From Pohlia nutans (Eukaryota > Streptophyta > Bryopsida > Bryales > Mniaceae), in contig CM040097.1 of assembly GCA_022496805.1 (NCBI GenBank), positions 23,302,072-23,366,071 on the forward strand: DNA of 64,000 nt, in the 5' to 3' direction. Position 1 is the first letter of the stretch. Each line of letters opens with the position of its first letter. A program made the position numbers and the translations under genes. Shown in pieces: positions 19,198 through 28,921 of the stretch. The notes under the pieces were generated by a model, which was given only the letters and a program-made list of their open reading frames with translations, was not told the origin of the DNA and made no database searches.

Positions 19198-22100
19198 ATG
19201 GCTACATTTGAGGGTGAAGGTGCTAAGGTTGTAGACAAGTTCGATGGCGTCAACTTCCACTTGTGGAAATTCAAGATGGAAATGGTCATGGCCGAAAAAG
19301 AATTGTGGGAGATAGTTGAGGGTAGTGAGGAACCGCCTTCGTCCGACGCCGAGGCTAGGGTACGAACTGCGTACACTCGGCGAGAGAAAAAGGCCTTTGC
19401 GATTTTGGCTCTTAATCTTTCTGATTCCCAGCTTTCTCATATTCGGTCGTGCAAGACTCCCGCCGAGGCATGGGCCAAGCTTTGCAATATTCATGAGGCA
19501 AAGAGCTTGGTCAATATCTTGTTTTTGAGGCGCAAGTTTTTCACCATCAAGATGGAAGAAAACGACGACATGTTGGCGCACATCAACAAAGTCAAGGCTC
19601 TTGCGGATCAGCTCAACGGCGCAGACGTCAACATTACCGACGGTGATATCGTTATGACGCTCCTCGAGAGTTTGCCGCCGTCGTACGAGTATCTTATCGT
19701 TGCTATGGAGAGTAGGCCCATTAGCGAGCTCACTCTTGATTATGTGACATCACGGTTGTTGCATGAACTCTCGCGGCGCAAAGAGAACGAGACTCGTGGC
19801 GATAGCGCGGCGCTTATGGCGAAGCAATCCAAGAGCGGTGCCAGTGGGAGCTCTACAGACAAGGTATGCTACTATTGCGGTAAGAAGGGCCACTTGGCAA
19901 AATTTTGCTACAAACGCAAGAGAGAGGAAAGTGCCAACAATACAAAGGTCAACGATGCAGGTGATGAGTACGCGTTTATGACTAGCGTCTCTTCTTGTAG
20001 TGATGACGGGGACGAGTATGCAATGATGGCAAGTGACGTGTCATGCAATGGTAGTGTGATCGATTGGATTGTTGATTCGGGAGCCTCGAGTCACATGGCG
20101 CCCATTAGGACTTGTTTCCAATCATATCACGTCATATCTCCAAAGAATGTCATTTTGGGTGATGATACGGTTCTTCAAGCCGTGGGTAAAGGATCCATCG
20201 TCGTAGACACCGAGGTGAAGGGTCGTGTGAAGACAATTACCATCCATGATGTCCTCCACGTTCCCAAGTTGAAGGCAAATCTTTTATCGGTGCGACATTT
20301 GGTGATGAAGCATTTGCGAGTGGAATTTAGCGACCAAGGGTGTTTTGTGTTGTCCCCAAGTCGTGAGGAGGTGGCCATTATACACGAAGTCAACGGCTTG
20401 TACCAAATCAAGTTTTCCAAGATGCACGCGGCGGAATCGGCAACGTTGGTGCAATCGAGTTCAAACGAAGACAAGTTGGCGTTGTGGCATCGTCGTCTCG
20501 GGCATTTGAATGTCAAGAGTGTGAAAGCACTGCGTGGAATGGTAAGTGGCATGGATCTTGCACAATCACACGTCGCACCTAGTTCATTCACATGTGAGGG
20601 TTGTATTGAAGGCAAACAACAACGCTCACCGTTTCCAGTTGATGGGGCAACTCGTGCAACCAAGGTTCTTGAGATTGTGCATTCCGACGTGTGTGGTCCA
20701 ATGAAGACCACGTCTATGGGGGGTTGCAAGTATTTTGTGACGTTCATTGATGATTTTTCGAGGAAGATATGGTTGTATCCGATCAAAGCAAAGAGCGAGT
20801 GTTTTGAGAAGTTCAAAGAGTTCAAGGCGTTGGTTGAGAAGCAATCCGAGCACAAGATCAAGGTGTTTCGATCGGATAATGGCGGCGAGTTCATGTCCAA
20901 CCAATTTGGAGAGTTATTGAAGAAAGAAGGCATTGCTAGACAAACCACAACGCCATATACACCACAACAAAACGGAGTTGCAGAGCGTGCAAATCGAACA
21001 ATTGTGGAAATGGCAAGGAGTATGTTGCATGCACAAAATTTGAGTTTGGACCTTTGGGCGGAAGCGGTGGTGACTGCGGTGTACACACGCAACCGATGCC
21101 CGACGAGTGCGGTTCAAAACATGACACCAGAGCAAGCGTGGAGTGGGAGGCCACCCCGCGTGGAGCACATGCGCACATTTGGATGCATCGCATTTGCAAA
21201 GGTACCCGATTCTCAAAGAACCAAACTTGAGGCCAAGGCAACAAAATGTGTGTTTCTTGGATATTGTGAAGGTACCAAGGCGTACAGGCTCATGTCGCTC
21301 GAGACCAAGAAGATCATTCGAGCTCGTGATGTGACATTTTGCGAGAATTCCAAGGTTGAAGACAATTTGGACGATGGTCCAAGTGGGAGAAGTGGCGATA
21401 AACCAGCGATTGTGGACCAATCTTCCAAATCTCCCGTTATTGATATTGTTGATGAAGACGAAGATGACGAAGATGGTGGTGATGAGGAACATATTGAGGA
21501 GCCACCTTTGAAGACGAAGAATGGCGAGAAAAAGGCACAAGCAACGGCGGTTGAAGACAATGCATCCTCGAGCGATCGTCGTTATCCAGAGAGAAATCGT
21601 AGACCACTTGGCGAGTGGTGGAAGAATCATATTCTCCCTCAAGGTGAGGAGGAGCATGCAAACGTTGCACTTTTAGATGCTCCATTGACGATTCGTGAAG
21701 CGTTGAGTTGTGATGATGCAAACAAGTGGGAGCAAGCCATGCAAGACGAGTACAAATCGTTGATGGACAATGGCACTTGGGAATTGACTCCCCTCCCCAA
21801 GAATCGCAACGCTATCGGTTGTAAGTGGGTATTTCGTGCAAAGAGAGATGCAACGGGTGATGTGGTTCGTTATAAGGCAAGCTTGGTGGCAAAGGGCTTT
21901 TCACAAATCGAAGGTGTTGATTTTCATGAGACCTTTGCACCGGTGGCGAAATTCACCACTATTCGATGCATTTTGGCCATCGGGGCTGCCATGGATTTGG
22001 AAATGCATCAAATGGATGTGAAGACGGCGTTCTTGAACGGCGAGTTGGACGAGGACATCTACATGGTACAACCCGAAGGATTTGTGCAACGAGGTAATGA

Positions 22101-23271
22101 GAACCTTGTTTGCAAGTTGAACAAGTCATTGTATGGGTTGAAGCAATCTCCACGCGCATGGTATCAAAAGATTGACACGTTTCTTGTTCATATCGGGTTC
22201 ACAAGGAGCATCGCTGATCACAGCTTGTATTTCATGCAAAAGGGGCAACATGTGGTCATCGTGATCATATATGTGGATGATTTGATCATCCTTGCAAGTG
22301 GTATGAGCTCTTTGAAGGCATTGAAGGCAATGCTTGAGAACGAGTACGAGATGAGTGATCTCGGTGAGTTGCACTTTTGTTTAGGAGTTGAGTTTGTGCG
22401 AGATAGAGCAACACGCACCATAACAATGAATCAAAGCAAGTATGTTATGGATGTTCTCAAACGCTTTGGCATGGAGGATTGCAAACCGGTTGGCACTCCA
22501 TTGGATGTGAATTCCAAACTCGTGAAACTCACCGATGAGGAGTATGCATTAGAGGCTCAATCTATGGTGGATGTGCCATACAAGCAAGCTGTAGGGTCAT
22601 TGATGTATGCTATGATTGCAACAAGGCCGGACCTTGCGTATCCAATCAGCGTTGTGAGTCAACACATGGCAAGACCGGGTTCAAGTCATTGGGTTGCGAT
22701 CAAGAGGATCATGCGGTACTTGAAAGGCACAAGTGATGTGAGGTTGTGTCTTGGAGGTGACAACATTGTGTTGAGTGGGTATTGTGATGCGGATTATGCG
22801 GGTGATACCAATGATCGTAGATCCACCACGGGGTACATGTTCAAAGTTGGATCGGGGGCCGTTTCATGGAATAGCAAGCGCCAACAAACCACGGCCACGT
22901 CAACGGTTGGGGCGGAGTACATGGCGACGAGCCACGGTACGAAGGAGGCCATTTGGTTGAGGCAACTAATGGCGGATGTGAGATGCACTCAAGAGGAGGC
23001 TACAACAATCATGTGTGACAACCAAGGGAGTATGTCATTGGCGAAGAATCCAACGCATCACTCACGTACAAAGCACATTGATGTGCAATATCACTTCATT
23101 CGAGAGAAGTTAGAGATGAAGGTGATAGAGTTGAAGTATTGTCCAACGGAGCACATGGTGGCGGACGTGCTCACAAAGGCTCTTGCGAGAGATCGACATC
23201 AAAGACTAGTGGTGGCATTTGGGCTCCAAGGCTTTGGCTATTCGCAAAGTGGGAGTGTTGAAGTAGGATGA
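19198..23271 (+). CDS. E4: gag-pol polyprotein, full-length, hybrid copy
   Basis: 4074 bp, 1357 aa, same domain order and positions as E3, with all catalytic motifs present. In the first part its silent and coding variants mostly match E5 (GCGTTTATG, GTTGTCCCC, LGHLNV). From about 21040 on they mostly match E3 (NLSLDLW, EEPPL, VAIKRIM, Gly1238). Exceptions occur on both sides, for example QDEYKS, shared with E5. One private change replaces the conserved Arg of KARLVAKGF with Ser895 in the RT fingers region, which could reduce activity. The unit sits between two apparently identical LTRs, but these are probably products of exchange rather than evidence of a recent insertion. Confidence 0.94.
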   Translation: MATFEGEGAKVVDKFDGVNFHLWKFKMEMVMAEKELWEIVEGSEEPPSSDAEARVRTAYTRREKKAFAILALNLSDSQLSHIRSCKTPAEAWAKLCNIHEAKSLVNILFLRRKFFTIKMEENDDMLAHINKVKALADQLNGADVNITDGDIVMTLLESLPPSYEYLIVAMESRPISELTLDYVTSRLLHELSRRKENETRGDSAALMAKQSKSGASGSSTDKVCYYCGKKGHLAKFCYKRKREESANNTKVNDAGDEYAFMTSVSSCSDDGDEYAMMASDVSCNGSVIDWIVDSGASSHMAPIRTCFQSYHVISPKNVILGDDTVLQAVGKGSIVVDTEVKGRVKTITIHDVLHVPKLKANLLSVRHLVMKHLRVEFSDQGCFVLSPSREEVAIIHEVNGLYQIKFSKMHAAESATLVQSSSNEDKLALWHRRLGHLNVKSVKALRGMVSGMDLAQSHVAPSSFTCEGCIEGKQQRSPFPVDGATRATKVLEIVHSDVCGPMKTTSMGGCKYFVTFIDDFSRKIWLYPIKAKSECFEKFKEFKALVEKQSEHKIKVFRSDNGGEFMSNQFGELLKKEGIARQTTTPYTPQQNGVAERANRTIVEMARSMLHAQNLSLDLWAEAVVTAVYTRNRCPTSAVQNMTPEQAWSGRPPRVEHMRTFGCIAFAKVPDSQRTKLEAKATKCVFLGYCEGTKAYRLMSLETKKIIRARDVTFCENSKVEDNLDDGPSGRSGDKPAIVDQSSKSPVIDIVDEDEDDEDGGDEEHIEEPPLKTKNGEKKAQATAVEDNASSSDRRYPERNRRPLGEWWKNHILPQGEEEHANVALLDAPLTIREALSCDDANKWEQAMQDEYKSLMDNGTWELTPLPKNRNAIGCKWVFRAKRDATGDVVRYKASLVAKGFSQIEGVDFHETFAPVAKFTTIRCILAIGAAMDLEMHQMDVKTAFLNGELDEDIYMVQPEGFVQRGNENLVCKLNKSLYGLKQSPRAWYQKIDTFLVHIGFTRSIADHSLYFMQKGQHVVIVIIYVDDLIILASGMSSLKALKAMLENEYEMSDLGELHFCLGVEFVRDRATRTITMNQSKYVMDVLKRFGMEDCKPVGTPLDVNSKLVKLTDEEYALEAQSMVDVPYKQAVGSLMYAMIATRPDLAYPISVVSQHMARPGSSHWVAIKRIMRYLKGTSDVRLCLGGDNIVLSGYCDADYAGDTNDRRSTTGYMFKVGSGAVSWNSKRQQTTATSTVGAEYMATSHGTKEAIWLRQLMADVRCTQEEATTIMCDNQGSMSLAKNPTHHSRTKHIDVQYHFIREKLEMKVIELKYCPTEHMVADVLTKALARDRHQRLVVAFGLQGFGYSQSGSVEVG

Positions 23272-23573
23272 TTGCGTGGGCTGAAGTTGCTCATAGCCAT
23301 GCGCATTAGCTAGAGTAGATGATGCGAATGAGCTAGACTAGCAACTAGAGAAGTGGTACTAGTTAGAGATAATGAGAATTGGGTCTCCCAAGTGATATGG
23401 GCTGATCCTAGTGTACTAGGAGTGGAGTATGGGCTGATGTCCCATATGGTTTGCCAAGGGGACTCCCTTGGGTGTACTACTTAAGAGGGGCAGCCCATGA
23501 GTAAAGATCATCTCTTTCCTATGCATTCCAAGTGTTTGTGTGAGGCTTTGGCATTCTAATCTAACCTTCAATA
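23256..23573 (+). repeat. LTR shared by E4 and E5
   Basis: 318 bp. It appears identical to the LTR at 17908 and starts exactly 5348 bp after it. Confidence 0.93.
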
Positions 23574-24545
23574 GGTTATGGGCCCACTCATGTGTTTTGC
23601 GTGAGTCAAAGATTAGATTGCTCATTGTGTGGAGGTCGTGCTTTGGAGCGCTGATTTTGGAGTATTGGAGCGCTCATTTGGAACTTTGGAGGGCTGAATT
23701 CGAGCTTTGGTGGGCTGATTTCGACATTGGGAGGTATTACAATCTTCCTACCTTTGATCTACGTGTTGGAGGGCTGAATTCGCACTTTGGAGCTATCATT
23801 TCTTGATTTGGAGCTTTTGGAGAACTTTGGAGCACTTTTGGAGTTTATACACGTCTACAAGGGCTGAATTGGAGCTTTGGAGCTTATTGGTGCTTGTTGG
23901 AGTATATTGGAGCTGATTGGAGCTTATTGGAGCTTATTGGAGCTTATTGGAGCTTATTGGCTCAATTTGTGCTCAATTTGTGCACTTGTGTTGTTGCAAG
24001 GCACTTTTATGCTTTGAGGCTCTTGGATTGAGTCTACAATCTGATTTTGGTATTGCAATTCTTGCACAAGGGTTTGGAATGTGAGTTATGCCCTTGGAGT
24101 GCTCAAAATTAGAGTTTGGGTTAGTGAATGCACAACGGGGCTGATTTGATGAATTTCAATGCAATTAGGACTTGAAGGGGCTGAATTTGCATTGATTTAG
24201 AGTCCTTGGAAGGCACAAGGGTGTCCATAGGGTGCGTTACGTGTTGTGAAGCACAAGGGTGCTGATTTGAGTGGATTTGAGCCAACGAGTGCGCAATTCT
24301 CCTAGTTAGGGTGTTGTGGTATGATCTTGTGCAAATTCACTAAGAACCATCACGATTGAGTGTTGTGAGGTTGATGTGTAGCACAAAGGTGCTGATTTAG
24401 TGTTTGGAATTAGTTTGGAGGCATTAGAAGCACGTACGTGTGCAATTTGTTTCACAAATCACAAAATTGTCAAAAATCATAAAAACAATTTTTCGTAGCT
24501 TTCTAGGGGCTGAATTTTGTGAGCGTACGTCCTTCAATCAAGGAT
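23574..24545 (+). other. E5 untranslated leader with PBS
   Basis: PBS at 23574-23587. Nearly the same as the E4 leader, with a small difference before the ATG (TTTCGTAGC for TTTCTTAGC). Confidence 0.85.
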
Positions 24546-27500
24546 ATGGCTACATTTGAGGGTGAAGGTGCTAAGGTTGTAGACAAGTTCGATGGCGTCA
24601 ACTTCCACTTGTGGAAATTCAAGATGGAAATGGTCATGGCCGAAAAAGAATTGTGGGAGATAGTTGAGGGTAGTGAGGAACCGCCTTCGTCCGACGCCGA
24701 GGCTAGGGTACGAACTGCGTACACTCGGCGAGAGAAAAAGGCCTTTGCGATTTTGGCTCTTAATCTTTCTGATTCCCAGCTTTCTCATATTCGGTCGTGC
24801 AAGACTCCCGCCGAGGCATGGGCCAAGCTTTGCAATATTCATGAGGCAAAGAGCTTGGTCAATATCTTGTTTTTGAGGCGCAAGTTTTTCACCATCAAGA
24901 TGGAAGAAAACGACGACATGTTGGCGCACATCAACAAAGTCAAGGCTCTTGCGGATCAGCTCAACGGCGCAGACGTCAACATTACCGACGGTGATATCGT
25001 TATGACGCTCCTCGAGAGTTTGCCGCCGTCGTACGAGTATCTTATCGTTGCTATGGAGAGTAGGCCCATTAGCGAGCTCACTCTTGATTATGTGACATCA
25101 CGGTTGTTGCATGAACTCTCGCGGCGCAAAGAGAACGAGACTCGTGGCGATAGCGCGGCGCTTATGGCGAAGCAATCCAAGAGCGGTGCCAGTGGGAGCT
25201 CTACAGACAAGGTATGCTACTATTGCGGTAAGAAGGGCCACTTGGCAAAATTTTGCTACAAACGCAAGAGAGAAGAAAGTGCCAACAATACAAAGGTCAA
25301 CGATGCAGGTGATGAGTACGCGTTTATGACTAGCGTCTCTTCTTGTAGTGATGACGGGGACGAGTATGCAATGATGGCAAGTGACGTGTCATGCAATGGT
25401 AGTGTGATCGATTGGATTGTTGATTCGGGAGCCTCGAGTCACATGGCGCCCATTAGGAGTTGTTTCCAATCATATCACGTCATATCTCCAAAGAATGTCA
25501 TTTTGGGTGATGATACGGTTCTTCAAGCCGTGGGTAAAGGATCCATCGTCGTAGACACCGAGGTGAAGGGTCGTGTGAAGACAATTACCATCCATGATGT
25601 CCTCCACGTTCCCAAGTTGAAGGCAAATCTTTTATCGGTGCGACATTTGGTGATGAAGCATTTGCGAGTGGAATTTAGCGACCAAGGGTGTTTTGTGTTG
25701 TCCCCAAGTCGTGAGGAGGTGGCCATTATACACGAAGTCAACGGCTTGTACCAAATCAAGTTTTCCAAGATGCACGCGGCGGAATCGGCAACGTTGGTGC
25801 AATCGAGTTCAAACGAAGACAAGTTGGCGTTGTGGCATCGTCGTCTCGGGCATTTGAATGTCAAGAGTGTGAAAGCACTGCGTGGAATGGTAAGTGGCAT
25901 GGATCTTGCACAATCACACGTCGCACCTAGTTCATTCACATGTGAGGGTTGTATTGAAGGCAAACAACAACGCTCACCGTTTCCAGTTGATGGGGCAACT
26001 CGTGCAACCAAGGTTCTTGAGATTGTGCATTCCGACGTGTGTGGTCCAATGAAGACCACGTCTATGGGGGGTTGCAAGTATTTTGTGACGTTCATTGATG
26101 ATTTTTCGAGGAAGATATGGTTGTATCCGATCAAAGCAAAGAGCGAGTGTTTTGAGAAGTTCAAAGAGTTCAAGGCGTTGGTTGAGAAGCAATCTGAGCA
26201 CAAGATCAAGGTGTTTCGATCGGATAATGGCGGCGAGTTCATGTCCAACCAATTTGGAGAGTTATTGAAGAAAGAAGGCATTGCTAGACAAACCACAACG
26301 CCATATACACCACAACAAAACGGAGTTGCAGAGCGTGCAAATCGAACAATTGTGGAAATGGCAAGGAGTATGTTGCATGCACAAAATTTGGGTTTGGACC
26401 TTTGGGCGGAAGCGGTGGTGACTGCGGTGTACACACGCAACCGATGCCCGACGAGTGCGGTTCAAAACATGACACCAGAGCAAGCGTGGAGTGGGAGGCC
26501 ACCCCGCGTGGAGCACATGCGCACATTTGGATGCATCGCATTTGCAAAGGTACCCGATTCTCAAAGAACCAAACTTGAGGCCAAGGCAACAAAATGTGTG
26601 TTTCTTGGATATTGTGAAGGTACCAAGGCGTACAGGCTCATGTCGCTCGAGACCAAGAAGATCATTCGAGCTCGTGATGTGACATTTTGCGAGAATTCCA
26701 AGGTTGAAGACAATTTGGACGATGGTCCAAGTGGGAGAAGTGGCGATAAACCGGCGATTGTGGACCAATCTTCCAAATCTCCCGTTATTGATATTGTTGA
26801 TGAAGACGAAGATGACGACGATGGTGGTGATGAGGAACATATTGAGGAGCGACCTTTGAAGACGAAGAATGGCGAGAAAAAGGCACAAGCAACGGCGGTT
26901 GAAGACAATGCATCCTCGAGCGATCGTCGTTATCCAGAGAGAAATCGTAGACCACTTGGCAAGTGGTGGAAGAATCATATTCTCCCTCAAGGTGAGGAGG
27001 AGCATGCAAACGTTGCACTTTTAGATGCTCCATTGACGATTCGTGAAGCGTTGAGTTGTGATGATGCAAACAAGTGGGAGCAAGCCATGCAAGACGAGTA
27101 CAAATCGTTGATGGACAATGGCACTTGGGAATTGACTCCCCTCCCCAAGAATCGCAACGCTATCGGTTGTAAGTGGGTATTTCGTGCAAAGAGAGATGCA
27201 ACGGGTGATGTGGTTCGTTATAAGGCAAGATTGGTGGCAAAGGGCTTTTCACAAATCGAAGGTGTTGATTTTCATGAGACCTTTGCACCGGTGGCGAAAT
27301 TCACCACTATTCGATGCATTTTGGCCATCGGGGCTGCCATGGATTTGGAAATGCATCAAATGGATGTGAAGACGGCGTTCTTGAACGGCGAGTTGGACGA
27401 GGACATCTACATGGTACAACCCGAAGGATTTGTGCAACCAAGTAATGAGAACCTTGTTTGCAAGTTGAACAAGTCATTGTATGGGTTGAAGCAATCTCCA

Positions 27501-28619
27501 CGCGCATGGTATCAAAAGATTGACACGTTTCTTGTTCATATCGGGTTCACAAGGAGCATCGCTGATCACAGCTTGTATTTCATGCAAAAGGGGCAACATG
27601 TGGTCATCGTGATCATATATGTGGATGATTTGATCATCCTTGCAAGTGGTATGAGCTCTTTGAAGGCATTGAAGGCAATGCTTGAGAACGAGTACGAGAT
27701 GAGTGATCTGGGTGAGTTGCACTTTTGTTTAGGTGTTGAGTTTGTGCGAGATAGAGCAACACGCACCATAACAATGAATCAAAGCAAGTATGTTATGGAT
27801 GTGCTCAAACGCTTTGGCATGGAGGATTGCAAACCGGTTGGCACTCCATTGGATGTGAATTCCAAACTCGTGAAACTCACCGATGAGGAGTATGCATTAG
27901 AGGCTCAATCTATGGTGGATGTGCCATACAAGCAAGCTGTAGGGTCATTGATGTATGCTATGATTGCAACAAAGCCGGACCTTGCGTATCCAATCAGCGT
28001 TGTGAGTCAACACATGGCAAGACCGGGTTCAAGTCATTGGGTTGCGGTCAAGAGGATCATGCGGTACTTGAAAGGCACAAGTGATGTGAGGTTGTGTCTT
28101 GGAGGTGACAACATTGTGTTGAGTGGGTATTGTGATGCGGATTATGCGGGTGATACCAATGATCGTAGATCCACCACGGGGTACATGTTCAAAGTTGGAT
28201 CGGGGGCCGTTTCATGGAATAGCAAGCGCCAACAAACCACGGCCACGTCAACGGTCGAGGCGGAGTACATGGCGACGAGCCACGGTACGAAGGAGGCCAT
28301 TTGGTTGAGGCAACTAATGGCGGATGTGAGATGCACTCAAGAGGAGGCTACAACAATCATGTGTGACAACCAAGGGAGTATGTCATTGGCGAAGAATCCA
28401 ACGCATCACTCACGTACAAAGCACATTGATGTGCAATATCACTTCATTCGAGAGAAGTTAGAGATGAAGGTGATAGAGTTGAAGTATTGTCCAACGGAGC
28501 ACATGGTGGCGGACGTGCTCACAAAGGCTCTTGTGAAAAATCGACATCAAAGACTAGTGGTGGCATTTGGGCTCGAAGGCTTTGGCTATTCGCAAAGTGG
28601 GAGTGTTGAAGTAGGATGA
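24546..28619 (+). CDS. E5: gag-pol polyprotein, intact
   Basis: 4074 bp, 1357 aa, ATG 24546 to TGA 28617-28619. The zinc knuckle, DSGA, HHCC, D,D-35-E, YVDD and RNase H D/E/D motifs are all present and the RNase H EAEY is normal, unlike E3 and E4. Private or rare changes include VQPSNENL (for VQRGNENL), GKWWKN (for GEWWKN), ATKPDLA (for ATRPDLA) and ALVKNRHQ near the end (for ALARDRHQ). It is the third unit of the tandem array, and its 3' LTR ends at a junction with truncated reverse-strand pol (E6). Confidence 0.94.
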   Translation: MATFEGEGAKVVDKFDGVNFHLWKFKMEMVMAEKELWEIVEGSEEPPSSDAEARVRTAYTRREKKAFAILALNLSDSQLSHIRSCKTPAEAWAKLCNIHEAKSLVNILFLRRKFFTIKMEENDDMLAHINKVKALADQLNGADVNITDGDIVMTLLESLPPSYEYLIVAMESRPISELTLDYVTSRLLHELSRRKENETRGDSAALMAKQSKSGASGSSTDKVCYYCGKKGHLAKFCYKRKREESANNTKVNDAGDEYAFMTSVSSCSDDGDEYAMMASDVSCNGSVIDWIVDSGASSHMAPIRSCFQSYHVISPKNVILGDDTVLQAVGKGSIVVDTEVKGRVKTITIHDVLHVPKLKANLLSVRHLVMKHLRVEFSDQGCFVLSPSREEVAIIHEVNGLYQIKFSKMHAAESATLVQSSSNEDKLALWHRRLGHLNVKSVKALRGMVSGMDLAQSHVAPSSFTCEGCIEGKQQRSPFPVDGATRATKVLEIVHSDVCGPMKTTSMGGCKYFVTFIDDFSRKIWLYPIKAKSECFEKFKEFKALVEKQSEHKIKVFRSDNGGEFMSNQFGELLKKEGIARQTTTPYTPQQNGVAERANRTIVEMARSMLHAQNLGLDLWAEAVVTAVYTRNRCPTSAVQNMTPEQAWSGRPPRVEHMRTFGCIAFAKVPDSQRTKLEAKATKCVFLGYCEGTKAYRLMSLETKKIIRARDVTFCENSKVEDNLDDGPSGRSGDKPAIVDQSSKSPVIDIVDEDEDDDDGGDEEHIEERPLKTKNGEKKAQATAVEDNASSSDRRYPERNRRPLGKWWKNHILPQGEEEHANVALLDAPLTIREALSCDDANKWEQAMQDEYKSLMDNGTWELTPLPKNRNAIGCKWVFRAKRDATGDVVRYKARLVAKGFSQIEGVDFHETFAPVAKFTTIRCILAIGAAMDLEMHQMDVKTAFLNGELDEDIYMVQPEGFVQPSNENLVCKLNKSLYGLKQSPRAWYQKIDTFLVHIGFTRSIADHSLYFMQKGQHVVIVIIYVDDLIILASGMSSLKALKAMLENEYEMSDLGELHFCLGVEFVRDRATRTITMNQSKYVMDVLKRFGMEDCKPVGTPLDVNSKLVKLTDEEYALEAQSMVDVPYKQAVGSLMYAMIATKPDLAYPISVVSQHMARPGSSHWVAVKRIMRYLKGTSDVRLCLGGDNIVLSGYCDADYAGDTNDRRSTTGYMFKVGSGAVSWNSKRQQTTATSTVEAEYMATSHGTKEAIWLRQLMADVRCTQEEATTIMCDNQGSMSLAKNPTHHSRTKHIDVQYHFIREKLEMKVIELKYCPTEHMVADVLTKALVKNRHQRLVVAFGLEGFGYSQSGSVEVG

Positions 28620-28921
28620 TTGCGTGGGCTGAAGTTGCTCATAGCCATGCGCATTAGCTAGAGTAGATGATGCGAATGAGCTAGACATGCAACTAGAGAA
28701 GTGGTACTAGTTAGAAGTAAAGAGAATTGGGTCTCCCAAGTGATATGGGCTGATCCTAGTGTACTAGGAGTGGAGTATGGGCTGATGTCCCATATGGTTT
28801 GCCAAGGGGACTCCCTTGGGTGTGCTACTTAAGAGGGGCAGCCCATGAGTAAAGATCATCTCTTTCCTATGCATTGCAAGTGTTTGTGTGAGGCTTTGGC
28901 ATTCTAATCTAACCTTCAATA
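28604..28921 (+). repeat. LTR, 3' of E5
   Basis: 318 bp, with variants CTAGACATGC, GTAAAGAG and GCATTGCAAG. Two of these (ACATGC, TAAAGAG) are shared with the E7 LTRs. The CAATA end abuts reverse-strand pol at 28922. Confidence 0.92.

Noticed and set aside
12561..28921. Target-site duplication around the whole E3-E5 array
   Set aside because: Left flank GCTCC and right flank GCGGG do not match, so the array is not one clean insertion.
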